A DNA stretch of 64,000 bases from Diplolepis rosae (taxonomy: Eukaryota; Arthropoda; Insecta; Hymenoptera; Diplolepididae): NCBI GenBank assembly GCA_030998225.1, contig JAPYXD010000608.1, positions 650,501-714,500 of the forward strand. The letters run 5' to 3'. This document shows positions 22,190 to 33,824 of the stretch, piece by piece. The notes beneath the pieces were generated by a model. It saw nothing but the letters and a program-made list of their open reading frames with translations. It was not told where the DNA came from and did not search any database. Both the position numbers and the translations under genes were made by a program. How positions within the stretch are numbered: position 1 is the first letter of the stretch; every line of letters starts with the position of its first letter.

Positions 22190-22305
22190 GAGAATAGTAT
22201 ATTACGTGCCTAGGCGCACAATGAGGGTTATTGCGTGACGAGCATTGTTGCTCGTCACGCAATAACCCTCATTGTGTGCATTGGCACGTATTCTATTTTA
22301 CGTGA
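22190..22305. repeat. Near-perfect hairpin palindrome (about 55-bp arms)
   Basis: The arms meet at agca-ttgt-tgct (about 22241-22250). Each arm reads outward as agacgagca-like GC-rich text: GCACAATGAGGGTTATTGCG... on the left and its exact reverse complement on the right, for about 30 bp. Similarity then continues to ACGTGCC and GAATA. The loop is only about 4 bases. Confidence 0.85.
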
Positions 22306-23987
22306 CTTCGGTGCGTATACGAGTTTTTATGCGTACACTCGAATCTAATCTAGTATTGTAGTTGTTTGCGGCGCTAGTCATTACACTTGATATGTCACGA
22401 CTAGTCCCGGCCATTTTGATTTTATCGATCTTGTGTAGTAGTAATAGATTTTAATAGATGCATGCACAGTTCAAATGTACAAGGCTTTGCCAGTAAGGTG
22501 CTAACGCTGTACGAAGAAGAAGAAGATTGTGCTCCATTGCATGGCTATAGGCGCATGCGCAGTTCAATTTTTACATTTCACTCCTCTGTAGGGCAATATA
22601 CTTCATTGCGCTACTGTTAACTGTAGCGAAAAAACGAGTTTGCGCGCCAGTGGCACATAAAAGTATATTCTATACGGTCCGAAAGTTTTGGCTAGTACCA
22701 GGTTAGTTCAGTTACTGCGATCTTAATTTGGATTGAATTCACCTAGAAGGCTCGTGTCGATGATGCTAAGGTGGGGAATTTGGATTATTTTGGATTTTCA
22801 TATGGGACGTTATTCAGAAAAGGAATTTGCACTGAGTGGGAATTCTTATCTCTTTATCAATATTCGAAGGAGGTTATGCTGGTAGGAAATTGTGAAACAT
22901 TAGATGTCTAAATATTTAGTAGCTTATGTTCTCTGTTACCTGTTGCCAAATGAAATTTGGATAAAGTCGCTATTTTCTGACTTTGTTGAAGTACTTGGAT
23001 CGTATTTCATGGTACCAAAGTTTTAATAAAACAGGTATTGATATTAAGTAATTGAATCGATTCTTCTGATTCTCAGTTTTCGGTCTCTGATACCCTAGCT
23101 ATTGTTTACATTCAAAGCTATTAAGGTGCGAAATATTCATAGAGATTTACGGCAAAGCATCACTTGACACAAGTACAGCATCGTGACACGTGAACGAGAC
23201 GACAGAAGTGTATAAGAGAACCAAGCAACAATGCTACCACCCAAAACTTCAACTTTTCAGCGCAAAATTTTTCGAATCCTTTCGTCTTGACAAATGGGGT
23301 CACATAAATTTAACATTTTTAGTTTTTGATCTCAACTTTATTTATGGAAATCCAAAATCCGACCTAAAAATATCACACCTCAAGTTCCCTTTTCAGAAAG
23401 TCTCTAAGCATCGAGATTTTATATGATGTGGATTATGCTTCCTTTATGCTTCAATTGGTTGCAACAGGAATTTTCGACTCAATTTTAACCAGAGAATACA
23501 CTCTTAAAATATGTTGGTTGGCTTTTGGGGCACGCTGTACAATTTTTGTATTGCAAATGAATGTGAGATTAATACTCATTATTATTGGTTTTTTCGATAA
23601 GTATTTCGTAAATTCAGCAATTAGAAATGGCAGATCCAACATGTTGATCGAAAATGTAAAAGAATTTATTATATTATGAAGAATAATCTCAAGAATATGT
23701 AGGATAAGTTCATATAAGCTTCAAATATACTTTGTTGGAAATGTTCACCCGAGTGAAAACAATAAATGATAATATTTTAGATATTTATTGATGATAGGTA
23801 ATGGAGATTTAAACATTGAATCTAATGACATTTGATTATTCAATGCACCTTTGCCGTATATGCAACACTATGGTTGAGGCGATAACCAATCCACTGCTTG
23901 CTCTGAAAACCAAACCTTACCGATAGTTGCGGTGGTGGGAGCCCCTCTCGTCTTGCAATAAACGAGTCTCGCTCGTTTCAGAGCCTT
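22306..23987. other. Ddi1 intronic DNA, no feature recognised
   Basis: A somewhat GC-richer patch at 22480-22700 contains gcatgcgcagttca/gcatgcacagttcaa twice, about 90 bp apart. The remainder is AT-rich with only short ORFs lacking family resemblance. Confidence 0.4.
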
Positions 23988-23995
23988 GAAATAAA

Positions 23996-24351
23996 AGGTA
24001 AATGAAGTTCGCAACGTTGGTGTAGCAACGAAAAAGTAAAATTCCAAGTTTAGGCAAAAAAAAGTTCAAGTCGTTCAAATCTATTTTAATGAAGTCTATA
24101 TGGCAATATAGCACGAAAACAACCCTTCCGCATGCATTTCATCCCTCGAATACCGAAAAACGTAAAAATAATTTAAAAACCGAACTAAGCTCGATACCTA
24201 AAATTTTAGGACTGGATATTGCAGCATTTAGTGCCAATTAATTAGGAAAAAAAAATCCCCAAACCTAGCGGGGATGTTTGTCGTCTTCAACCCCAAATAC
24301 CCAAAAATTACTTTTTCGTAGCTACAGCAACGTTGCGAACTTCATTTACCT
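23996..24351. mobile_element. 356-bp MITE with 8-bp target duplication (hAT-like)
   Basis: Left end AGGTAAATGAAGTTCGCAAC and right end GTTGCGAACTTCATTTACCT are perfect inverses, with similarity continuing to gtagc...aaagtaa. GAAATAAA flanks both sides (23988-23995 and 24352-24359). An 8-bp duplication is typical of hAT superfamily insertion. Confidence 0.88.
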
Positions 24352-24648
24352 GAAATAAACGAGTTTTGACTGTATTTGAAGTAATATTAAAATGAATTTT
24401 CCCATAATTAACCTGCCTACGCTCTTATTTGACTGCCTGTATATCTATTCCTATGCCAATGGCATCAATCTTTCTTCTTCACATGAATTTTTCAATGAAA
24501 AAGACAATTTTTCACGATTTTTCACTGCTTAGGTCAGAAACTTTAAACAAATGGTTGATTCGAGAAGAAAATTCCCAATCTTACTACTTTTACGCCAAAA
24601 AGTCTATTAACTTACAGTTATTATTATATATAAACTATTCAAGAAAAA

Positions 24649-25510
24649 ATGGATCTTGACGCTGTAGTTGAAATGTTCTCGCGTTCCGAGTCAGAGTATA
24701 ATGTTCAATACGCCTATATCGGTGGCGACGATAGCAAGACATATAAGAGTATTCAAGATGCCAAATCGCACGGTTATTTCGCTGTTACTAAAAAACAATG
24801 CATTGGACATATTCAAAAAAGACTTGGAACAAGACTGCGTAATTTGAAGAAAGAAGATAAAAATCTTGGTGGACGAGGAAAGTTGACTGGAAAATTGATT
24901 GACTGAGTGCTTATTATGGACTGGCTAAACGTCCAGATACAGATTAAGTAGAGAACACGCGGAAGGAGATATATGCGATATTGTACCATAAAATGTCTAC
25001 AGATGAAAAGCCTTAATACAACAGATGTCCCGTAGGACAAGATTCTTGTTGCTCTTGGCAAAAAGCGAAAGTCTCGCATACTCTAGACATATATACTCAT
25101 AAACCAGCCATGCCAATGCAAGTATTCGATGCTGTTCAGAAGATTTACAAAGATCTAACGAGAGAACATCTTCTCTCCCATTGCCTCGGTGGATTTACTA
25201 AAAACGCCAACGAAAGTCTAAATGTCGTCGTTTGGTCTATTGCGCAGAAAGCGATATCCAGCGGTAAAAGCGTGGTTTGATATTGCAACTAACATCGCTA
25301 TTATTACATACAATGACGATTTTCGAGGACTGTTAGATATCATGAGCACACTTCAACTGAAGATCAATTCAGAATTATACAATTTTTGCATGGAAGTCAA
25401 TCAACGTCGAAAAAGCACTCAGAAAGACTTTACGTCGCTTAGAAAAAATGCAGAAGAGCAAAACTCGTGCTTAGAAGGGCAGTTATATGGTGCTGTGATA
25501 GCAGAGTAAG
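24649..25510 (+). pseudogene. Mutator-like transposase domain remnant
   Basis: Reading starts MDLDAVVEMFSRS.., AYIGGDDSKTYKSI.., KKQCIGHIQKRLGTRLRNLKK.., GGRGKLTGKLID (24649-24906). The frame breaks, then there is similarity in other frames: a CPVGQDSCCSWQ block near 25029-25064 and KPAMPMQVFDAVQKIYKDL...HCLGGFTKNANESLNVVVW near 25103-25235. The order GDGDSKT, C.GH.QKR.G.RLR, GGKG.LT, CP.G..SWC, CL.G.TQN.NESFN is the Mutator-like transposase domain common in arthropod genomes. At least two frameshifts and stops. A last 95-residue ORF (25222-25509) is the shifted tail. Confidence 0.75.
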
Positions 25511-25651
25511 GGTAAAAATATTAGCAAGTCGATATTTTGAATATTTTATATAATACATGCGTTTTGAAACTTTAAACGGGTTTTTCTCGAAACAATGTTT
25601 TACAAATTGGCGTACATCGTAACTCGCTTAATTTTTGTTGGATTCACTTAA

Positions 25652-26362
25652 GGGGCTATACCAGTGTGACACTTTCAAAAAATTGATTTTTTTTGGCTTA
25701 TTCGACAGTTTGCACTTTTAAGAATATTTTGTGAAAATTTCAAAGTCGTATCTGTAATATTTTTTGAATGGCAGTCTTTCAAAGAGGAACCGCTCGCTAG
25801 CGTAAAATCGATAGGTAAATCTTTAAACGCGTTTTTCTCAAAATGAGATTTTTCCAATTTGCGGCCATTCTAACTCGAAGACTAATTATCCGATTGACTT
25901 GAAATTTTAACTGACTACTCTTGACTATATTTGCCATATAGTGAACTAGGATATTTTTAATCGGATGAAAATTGAAATTTTAGCAGATAAAAAACAGACC
26001 ATTTTTTAATCAAAAAATAGACTGTTTTCTTCATATTGACGCCATTTTGTTCGATTTTGGAACTTTTCAAAAATCCTAGTTCACTGTATAGAAAATACCT
26101 TCTAGTTTAATGCCTTTTTTTCCATTTCAGTTACTCAATCGACCGGAATCGTGGCCGCAGTGTGGGAACTTTTTTTTTCGCGTTTCCGAAGACAGCGCAT
26201 AACTCGCTTAATTTTCAATATTTTGTAATAAAAATTACATGTAATATTCATCAAATATACCTAAATACATTGTTAATTTTCAGAAATATTTAGTTTAATA
26301 GTTTTCTTTAAAAAATTCCCAAAAATCACTTAAATTTTAAGCTCTCACACTGGTATAGCCCC
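25652..26362. mobile_element. 711-bp MITE, TTAA target, family 1
   Basis: Termini GGGGCTATACCAGTGTGA at left and TCACACTGGTATAGCCCC at right are inverse, each next to TTAA (25648-25651, 26363-26366). No coding capacity. Internal order (cgattttttt, then a GC-rich cgctcgctagcg core, then aaacgcgtttttctcaaaa) is shared with the element at 53982-54723. The TTAA target suggests piggyBac mobilisation. Confidence 0.82.
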
Positions 26363-26380
26363 TTAAAATTTTAGCTGTAA

Positions 26381-26767
26381 CTTTTTAGATAGATTATCTA
26401 GGAAAGTAAACACGATTTTTAAGATTGATAAATAATTATATTTTTATAAACAATTTAAAGTCGATTTTTAGCCAAAAAATGAAAAAAAAAATTCAAACTG
26501 ATGCCATTTTTCGAATTTAAAAAAAAAAATTATAATCATGGGTATGTTGTACGACGATTTTCTCCTCGGCAAAAACACATGTTCAAGTTAACAAGTGCCA
26601 CGAGGCCATTTTGTATCGTAAATTTAAATAAACCATTTTTCAGTGTGCCTGGGTAGTGTAACCCCTTAATGCTTTTGTATATCATGAAAAATTACTATTC
26701 GTTAATATTAAATTTAATTCCTTTTCAATCAAAATATATGAAAATCAGAAAACATTACTGACATAGA
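26381..26767. other. AT-rich DNA between MITE and mariner
   Basis: Contains 'gtgtaaccccttaatg' near 26655, a faint echo of the MITE terminus (GCCCCTTAA). This may be the relic of a second, related copy. Nothing else seen. Confidence 0.3.
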
Positions 26768-26769
26768 TA

Positions 26770-27395
26770 CGAGGGCTATTCAATAAGTCCGTGACTTCTC
26801 GAAAGATTTTGCTGTTTTCATAAATATATAACTACTCTAAGAGAATACCATATAATATCAGTGCGTATACAAACTTTCAAGTCAGTACGTTGGTTAGAAA
26901 TTTTTTTACAGACAGTTGAATTTAGTTTTTCATTGTTAAAACAAAACCATGGAAAAAAACAAGTTTCGCGTGCTTATTAAACATTATTTTCTACGAGGAA
27001 AATCAATCAACGAAACTGAAGAAGAGCTCGCAGAATATTATAAGGAGTCTGATCCATCGCATGGCATGGTTCATAAGTGGTTCACTGAATTTCGTTGCGG
27101 CCGTATTAGCACAAATGATGCTGAGCGTCCTGGCCGTCTAAAAGAGGTGACTTCTCAATAAATGATCGATAAAATCCAGGACATCATAATTAACGATCGT
27201 CGATCGAAAGGGCCTGAGATTAGTAAGACTGTAACATGTCAGTGGGGCGCGAATGGCACATTTTACATGAATGTATGGGCATGAGGAAGCTGTCTGCAAG
27301 AGGAGTGCCGCGTTTGCTCACGGCCGATTACGAAGCGGGCTCGTGCGGTTGCGTCTGAGCAATGTTTGGGTATGTTTCAACATAATTTAATGATT
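26770..27395 (+). mobile_element. Mariner element, 5' half, truncated by the R1 fragment
   Basis: TA precedes the inverted-repeat start CGAGGGCTATTCAATAAGTC (26770). A decayed transposase follows. The sequence changes to R1-like DNA at about 27396, and no mariner 3' half is found after it. Confidence 0.8.
26949..27395 (+). pseudogene. Mariner transposase remnant
   Basis: The first frame gives MEKNKFRVLIKHYFLRGKS...VHKWFTEFRCGRISTNDAERPGR (26949-27161), the mariner helix-turn-helix with the WF..F..G...D..R.GRP signature. Continuing in shifted frames: MGMRKLSARGVPRLLT near 27280 and MFGYVST.FNDF near 27360-27394 (usually LGMRKLSARWVPRLLT and FN.DFL), just short of the first catalytic Asp. There is a stop at 27161 and frame changes after it. 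Confidence 0.8.
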
Positions 27396-27955
27396 TCTTC
27401 GTCTGCGCAAAATGGGGTGTGGCTAGGGAGGTCCTCGGTCAGGCGGTGGGTTCCGAACTTACTCCTGACACGATGGTCCCCCTCATGCTCCAATCTGAAC
27501 GGTTCTGGACGCTCATCGAGTCATTCGTCACACTTGTGATGAAGACGAGAGAGCTCGATGGGCGTCGAGAGCGAAACAACGAGGAGGGACAGTAGAAATC
27601 GCATTGAGGCCTGCACCCACGGTCCTGCACCTCGAGCGGATTCGACTGGCCGCGTCGTTCGGAGTAGGAATCTGTTTGTTTCTCCCCTGAGTGGCGCGGT
27701 TAGTCGGTTACCCTAGTGGGCGTGTGGCCGCGGATGGAAGTTCTGAGCGAACGGATGACGGAAGAGTAGTACGCGACTTTAATGGAACCAACCACCCGTG
27801 AAGTTTAAAGCCGAAAGGCGGTTCCGCGGGTGGTGTATTGGTTCGAGAGAGGGGGTTTTTGGTTTTAACAGGTATGCCTAGACCCGTCCTAGGAGAGTCC
27901 TGTACAACGTCTATAAAAGATTTTGCCATTTTTCCTCCTCACCAAAAAAAAAAAA
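27396..27955 (+). mobile_element. 5'-truncated copy of the R1-like element
   Basis: Closely similar to 5586-6146 of the full copy, with scattered substitutions: the last codons of ORF2 (VCAKWGVAREVLGQ... to the TAG near 27592), the 3' UTR hairpin, and the ending cctcctcacc plus 12 A. 5' truncation is the normal outcome of target-primed reverse transcription. I see no target duplication; the left flank is mariner coding sequence and the right is a different repeat, so a rearrangement followed or accompanied insertion. Confidence 0.9.
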
Positions 27956-27956
27956 C

Positions 27957-28104
27957 CCCAGAACATGAGGGCTGGCGGCCCCCACCATAGACGCTACCAG
28001 CTCATGCTTTCTTCATCTCTTTAATACCATTAGTTGGTTGAATGAGGAAGAAGCCTTGAACTCTTAGCGGAAATGCTGGTGGCCACCAGCTCCCGCGTTC
28101 TGGG
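27957..28104. repeat. Foldback repeat carrying the hAT target site
   Basis: Starts CCCAGAACATGAGGGCTGGC and ends CCAGCTCCCGCGTTCTGGG, imperfect inverse arms of about 24 bp. The right end, including the sequence resumed after the hAT element (ctcactgctcc at 34190), is repeated at 51187-51217 as ccagctcccacgttctgggatcactgt. That copy serves as an uninterrupted version. Confidence 0.65.
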
Positions 28105-28449
28105 TAGGGATGTTCGATTCTGATTCGATCTTTTGAATCGATTCTCTACTAGGTTGATTCTTTTGAGAATTGATTCTTTTCCTTGAAGATCAAGCTGTTG
28201 ATTCTTTCTTTTTTAACTGAAATACTAATACTACTATCTCTTTCACTTACGTGACTCTAGCGTTCAACGCTGCGTTAAAACGCAGTCTCGGAACTGCGAG
28301 TTCATTTTCTCAATTCTAGTGAATTCTCGGGAATTTTAGTGAGATTTGAAAACATTTAGTGATTTTATAGCGAAATTACCCTCGCGCGCCTCTGCTATCG
28401 TTCACGACCAGCGTCAAGACTCGCTGAAGTTCAAGTGAGTTCAAGTGAC

Positions 28450-28565
28450 AAGTGTTCTTTCAGCTAATTTCAAATTTCAAGTGTTTAACTGTAACTGCTT
28501 TCCCCGGCTATTTTCCGTCATTCGACTCGACACGGTGCTTTTGAGAATTTTTTAGGTTAATTAAG
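28450..28565 (+). other. Probable 5' non-coding exon of the hAT transposase
   Basis: A strong donor (AAG|GTAAGT) at 28566 follows sequence without an ATG-led frame. The next exon starts 'TG GGA CCT' after the acceptor TTTCTAG (29277-29283), so an upstream exon ending in A would create the start codon. This exon ends in G (giving GTG), so the exact junction is uncertain. The left edge of the exon is arbitrary. Confidence 0.4.
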
Positions 28566-29283
28566 GTAAGTAATAATAAGTGTATGTTTATGAATTTCTG
28601 CGTAAAATAATCCTATAGGGTACTTACAATTACGGAATATTTGTAAAATCACATTTGACTGCAATGGAGGTCTTATAAGAAAACTAACCTAGAAATGTAA
28701 AAGTACATTTGCACTTGTAAAGTAATTAAAAACTTCGTAAAACTAAAAAATAAACTATTTGGTCGGTTACATTAAAATATAACTATGCATTTTGATACGC
28801 AGAATTTAACGTACGTTTTTTGTAGTATGCACAAAGCATGAAGCATGTGTACGTTAAAAAAATTGACTTAAAATGCTTTTACGTTAATTGAGGCATATTC
28901 TGTTTGTTATTATTTTTGGGTTGGTTTGTTTTTCGATATTTTTAACTAAATGTATTGACTTCTTTTTCTGTCACAGTTACGAAGATTTTTGGTGTTTTTG
29001 TTTTTCCCTTCCATCATCCCGCTGGCATGTCCCATTTTGGCTATATGTACATGAAAATATTTGAATGTTCATAAACTTTTAGTTTTATTGTGGTGGATGG
29101 ACTTGAAACATAGCAAAAGAAGTAGGTTCATACTTCTGCATAAAACTTTTTTTTTTAAATCATGCATCATTGAAACGGTAAAATCTACAACATAACTTCG
29201 CATATTAATATCCGTTTAACAAATTTTATTCAGATAAGATTTGAAAATTAGTAGATAATGTGATATCATTCTTGATTTTCTAG

Positions 29284-29501
29284 TGGGACCTAAATTGAAG
29301 AATGCTAGTTCCGTCTGGCATTTTTTTATTAAAAACGCAACTGGTGGTTCGTGTAAGATCTGCCAAAGACAGGTGTCTGGAGGAAACACAAAAAATTTAA
29401 AAAACCATCTAAGGACAAACCATTCCACTAATTCCGAGGTTATGGGACTCATAATAGAATTGAAAAATGGTTCAAGGCCAACTACCATGCCTAACAACTT
29501 G
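29284..29501 (+). CDS. hAT transposase exon with BED zinc finger
   Basis: Acceptor TTTCTAG ends at 29283; donor TTG|GTATGT at 29502, phase 0. The exon encodes a BED finger: SVWHFFIKNATGGSCKICQRQVSGGNTKNLKNHLRTNHS, with the C-x2-C ... H-x4-H arrangement and aromatic residues of DNA-binding BED domains in hAT/ZBED proteins. Confidence 0.85.
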
Positions 29502-31387
29502 GTATGTAAAACTAAACAATTTAAATAAATGAAAATATAAAGAATAATTGTATTAATAATAATTATACAATTTTCTTGTGGATTCCTGCCCTATCAAGGG
29601 TAGAAGACCGCCCGCACTTTACGAATTCAATCAGGTTCTTGGCAAAAGAGGAAGGGAGACAGAAAGAAATCTAAATTTAGCACATGATACTCTTTTATTT
29701 AGATAAAAAAAACTTACTTGTCCTGAGAATCCAGAGGGATGGTTTGTTCTCCTTTCGTTTATTTTTCGGCAACCGGGACTGGCTCCGGAACTTGAATTTA
29801 ATGCCTATTTCTACCGAGTTCAGGTGTACTCGGGCAGCGGATGAATTTAGTGCACTTCAATTTTTTCCACCCAAGAAGATTCGTCTGATTTATTGAGTAA
29901 TTTCTCTTTTTATTACTCGGTACCGCTCGCGCGCGTCAGCGGTCCGTACTACGGTGGAAAGAACTTCCAACGACGAACTTGACTTATAGGGCGCAATCGT
30001 TGACCCAAGCGTTCAATTCATCAGACTCTGGATATTCAGAGTCTGATGTGTGTGAGGTCAACCAAAGAACCCTTTAAGTTTCAAAAATAGACTGACTATC
30101 TGTCTGTCGTGGAGGTCCTCCGAGAGCACCCCTCCAAAACCGAAAAACGAAAACCAATTCCCCCGAGGATACCCTTGACCAATACGAGAAGAGTGGGCGG
30201 AAAATCCAAAATTATTGATAGGTAGAGAGAGGGTAAGTATGGGTCACGTAGGCCCTGACCTGGGAGTCTTGGCTCCTCATTAAACCAATTCAATGGTTTA
30301 CTAATCCTCTGGACAACTTGCCTTGGATGGTAAATTGTTTTATTGACCCGCTCTCTAATTTTCGAATTCTATGAGTGCAATAACTTGTACATGCCCCATG
30401 TATCGGCAATTTCCTATTATTGGGTTTCTAAGCAGAGGAACTGAACGCATTGAAGTGTTTCTTCCAATGGTCAATTGTATCCTCGCAAGAATTGTCGGAG
30501 ACCCGATTGCTGGAACAGACATTTATGTTCTTGGATGGACGAAATTAGTTTTTGAGATTATTATATTGAATAAACTGAACCTTCCAAAGTTTATGAGAGA
30601 TCTTAAGGGAAAACCCAAAAGAAATCAAAGAACAGACCATTCCTCAAGATTTTACAAGATAACTGAATAGCATCAATAAAATTAAAATTGAGTGACAGTA
30701 CATAGGGTATAAGTAAGTAGGTTGAATCTTAAAACCTTTACAATGTGGAGAATAACTATGAATAATCTTAACCTAGGCAACATAAGTATAATGGTTATAG
30801 ACATTGTAAGTAATTATTGTAAATAAGTATAGTAAGTTAAGTCTAGCATGAAGCTCACAATACAGAGAATTAAAGTTATAGTTTATCTTAACCTAAGCAA
30901 TATAATCGTAATAAACATAGCACATAGCTCATAGTATAAAAAGAATAAAATTATAACTCATAAAATCGTTCCGTTAACTAAGCTTAATCCATAAAAGACC
31001 TTTATACTAATCAATACTATTTGTAATTGTGGGCCCACTATTTTATTTTGATTAACACGCGAAACGAAGTGAACTATTATCTAGCCTAATTATAAAGGAG
31101 AAAGAAATTTTTTTCTCTTCCTCTCTGCTCTTCTCACAATCGAAACAATGAAAAGGGATAAGTACATAATGCTACGTCCGGACGTAACACTCCTACTTTT
31201 AAAGAAATGGTTGAATTCTCTGACGAGAATGTAAAAAATAAATTCAGAATAAATAAAAGTAAATGAAAAAAAAAATAAATGTAAATAAAATAAATGATTA
31301 TATAATAATTTAATTATTATGCCTTCAATCATATTTCTCATACTTTACCAAGTATATACAATATTCTAATTTCTTTACTGCTTTTAG
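29502..31387. other. hAT transposase intron with an unassigned GC-richer block
   Basis: From about 29577 to 31190 the composition differs from the flanking AT-rich DNA: GC patches at 29720-30300, and a self-inverse 'tcagactctggatattcagagtctga' near 30018. A TG start at 29577 and a CA end near 31189 would fit a solo LTR, but I see no matching flanking duplication. The ORF at 30371-30670 resembles nothing I know. Treat as an unclassified insertion. Confidence 0.35.
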
Positions 31388-31682
31388 GATAATGCAAATG
31401 AGAATGAAGACAATGAGTGTCTAAATTCCACTCCATCAACTTCAATGGCAACGACATCATTGACGTCACCACTGCCATCACCGGCATCCGTATCAAAAGA
31501 TTCTTTTAATTTTGAATCAATTTCAAGTGAACCCCTCTCGCCAACTTACGGGCAAAACGGGTCGGAAGCTGAGTCTTGGTTGTCGGGTACTTCGAGTGTA
31601 TCGAGAACAACGTCTAGGTCTAGACAATTGATTCTGCAGCCGAGGATTGACAGTTCCTTTAAGGAAATGAAGTCTTTCGAAG
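31388..31682 (+). CDS. hAT transposase exon, Ser-rich linker
   Basis: Acceptor TTTTAG ends at 31387; donor AAG|GTAAAT at 31683, phase 1. It reads DNANENEDNECLNSTPSTS, then a Ser/Thr/Pro-rich linker and LQPRIDSSFKEMKSFE. It is in phase with both neighbours, which confirms the splice model. Confidence 0.8.
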
Positions 31683-32478
31683 GTAAATTAAATAAAATAT
31701 TTGTTTTTTGAGAATCAAAAACATAGTAACCAAAATTAAATTAGTGAATAGAAAATAAGCGAAGTAAAATAATAAATGAAAAATAAGATAAATATTAGAT
31801 AATAAAAAAAATAACAAAAAGGGAGTATTTTCAAAATTATCTATGAAAGACATAGGTCTGAAAGTTGTTTTGTATAGTTTAAGAACTGCAATCATTTATA
31901 TATAAGACTTATCACTGTAGATAAATGTAGTTACCTATTCTTCCCAGATTTATTCTCCACGAAGAATTCATTTTAATCTATATTATTTTAAAGGATTTTA
32001 CATAAGTCCTACAATATATGATTGCAGTTTTTTGATTACGCAGCCTGTAATTGAAATCTAAATGTTTTTTATTCTCGGTGAGTTTGCATCTACTACATCT
32101 AAAATCCTAATTATTTTAGTTTTTTCAGGTTTATGAAATTTAGATTTTCTCCTAGGAAAACACAAAATATTAAAATTCCATAATGCCTATAAAAATTGGT
32201 TATATTATGCAGATTATGAACAAAAAATAATATTAGGGATATTTCAAACACTCTAAGAATAACGAATTTTTTAATCTCACTTTAGCTCCGCGGAACCTGA
32301 GAATATTGATCGATCCATTCCAAGTTTTACACATGTTATAAGGGATCTAAAATAGGGCTTTTCAGTGCTGGCCACTTTTTTATTTCCCAATTTTTTTTTC
32401 TTTCGTCCCACCCTAATGTACGCGAACAACCAATCTCATTTACATGCTCTTTTTTAATAAATAAAATTGTATTTTCAG

Positions 32479-33824
32479 ACGGAGGTGAAAAATCTGGCAG
32501 AATAACAAACGCGATTCTATTTATGATTGCCAAAGACAATATGCCGTTCAATACCGTCGAGAAAGAAGGCTTCAAATATCTTATGAAAACTGCAGTTCCG
32601 TTGTACAAGCTACCTGGAAGAAAATCTATCACAACTTATATGGAAGAGAAATACAATTTATTTTCCGCGGCTGTAAAAAACAGATTGTCATTTGTTGACT
32701 ATTTCTCACTCACGGCTGATTGCTGGAGCGATGTCCATAATGCTGTTAGCTATCTCGGAATGACAGCTCATTATGAACGTGAGGGCGAATTACTCTCCAC
32801 AACCATCGGCGTAACTGAGCTATCGGAATCACACACGGCTGAATACTTAGGGGAGTGGATGACATCTATCACGAGTGAGTGGAATATCGCCGACGAAAAA
32901 ATAGTCTCAATTGTTACTGACAACGCAGCAAACATTGTGAAGGCAGTCAACGATTATTTTGGAAATAATAGACATCGCCCATGCTTCGCTCACACCATCT
33001 ATCTGGTTTCTTCAAATACGTTAGATTTTCAAGACGCACAGACTGTGATTATCAAAATCAAAAATATTGTAAAGTTTTTTAAACAATCTAATCTTGCTTC
33101 TGATGCGTTACGAAAAGTCAGCGTTCTTAAATTGATACAATCTGTCGAGACACGCTGGAACTCAACATATTACATGCTAGAACGCTTCACACTTCTAGCA
33201 GACGATGTTGCTACAATTTTATTGAAATTTCCCAACTCGACTCCAATGTTGTCTGCTGAAGAATTGCAATTAGCGAAAGAAATTCTGGAAGTGTTGCGAC
33301 TTATTGAAGTGTTGACTAAAGAATTATGTGGAGAACAATATGTCACAAGCAGCAAATTAATCCCAATGGTGAACTGCTTGAAAAAGAAAGTGGAGTCGCT
33401 CCGCATCAAAGTTAAAACGGCTTCTGCCAAATCTTTATTGTCGCGACTTGTTTCTGAAATCAGCAAAAGATTTGGACAAATAGAATCCCCACACGTTAAC
33501 GCCAGTTCTACTATTCTGGATCCTAGATTTAAAAGGAATCACTTTAACGACCGCATGGCATGTGCAAACGCTGTTAATCACATCAGTAGGTGTATTAGGA
33601 GATTAAATCAATCAAATGCTGCTACTGCTGCTGCGATGATCACAGAAGACGCAAACCAAATTGATGACGCTGACGTCAATGACATGTGGTCATGTCACGA
33701 AAATCTAGTTTCACAAATTCAAAATTCAACAGAAGAACAATTGGCTGAAAACGAAATGCCGACCGAATTGAAGTATCACCTGAAAACTTGCAGCATTTAC
33801 TTTTCCTCAACTCATTGTCCCTGA
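32479..33824 (+). CDS. hAT transposase main exon, C-terminally truncated
   Basis: RNase H-like DDE transposase. Acceptor TTTTCAG ends at 32478. Motifs in order: NAILFMIAKDNMPFNTVE, LTADCWSD (first catalytic Asp), IVTDNAANIVKAV (second Asp), CFAHTIYLV, VETRWNSTYYMLER (RWNS signature), then a helical domain and STILDPRFKRNHF. The frame ends at 33824 after HLKTCSIYFSSTHCP. The C-terminal hATC dimerisation domain, usually some 80-100 residues (..PATSVPSERxFS..), is missing and there is no room for it before the right end at 34181. The copy is therefore probably non-autonomous although its upstream frame is intact. It resembles ZBED1/Tramp-type proteins. Confidence 0.9.

Noticed and set aside
29577..31189. 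Possible solo LTR (TG...CA) in the hAT intron
   Set aside because: No flanking direct duplication and no polypurine or primer site to anchor it; kept only as an unassigned block.
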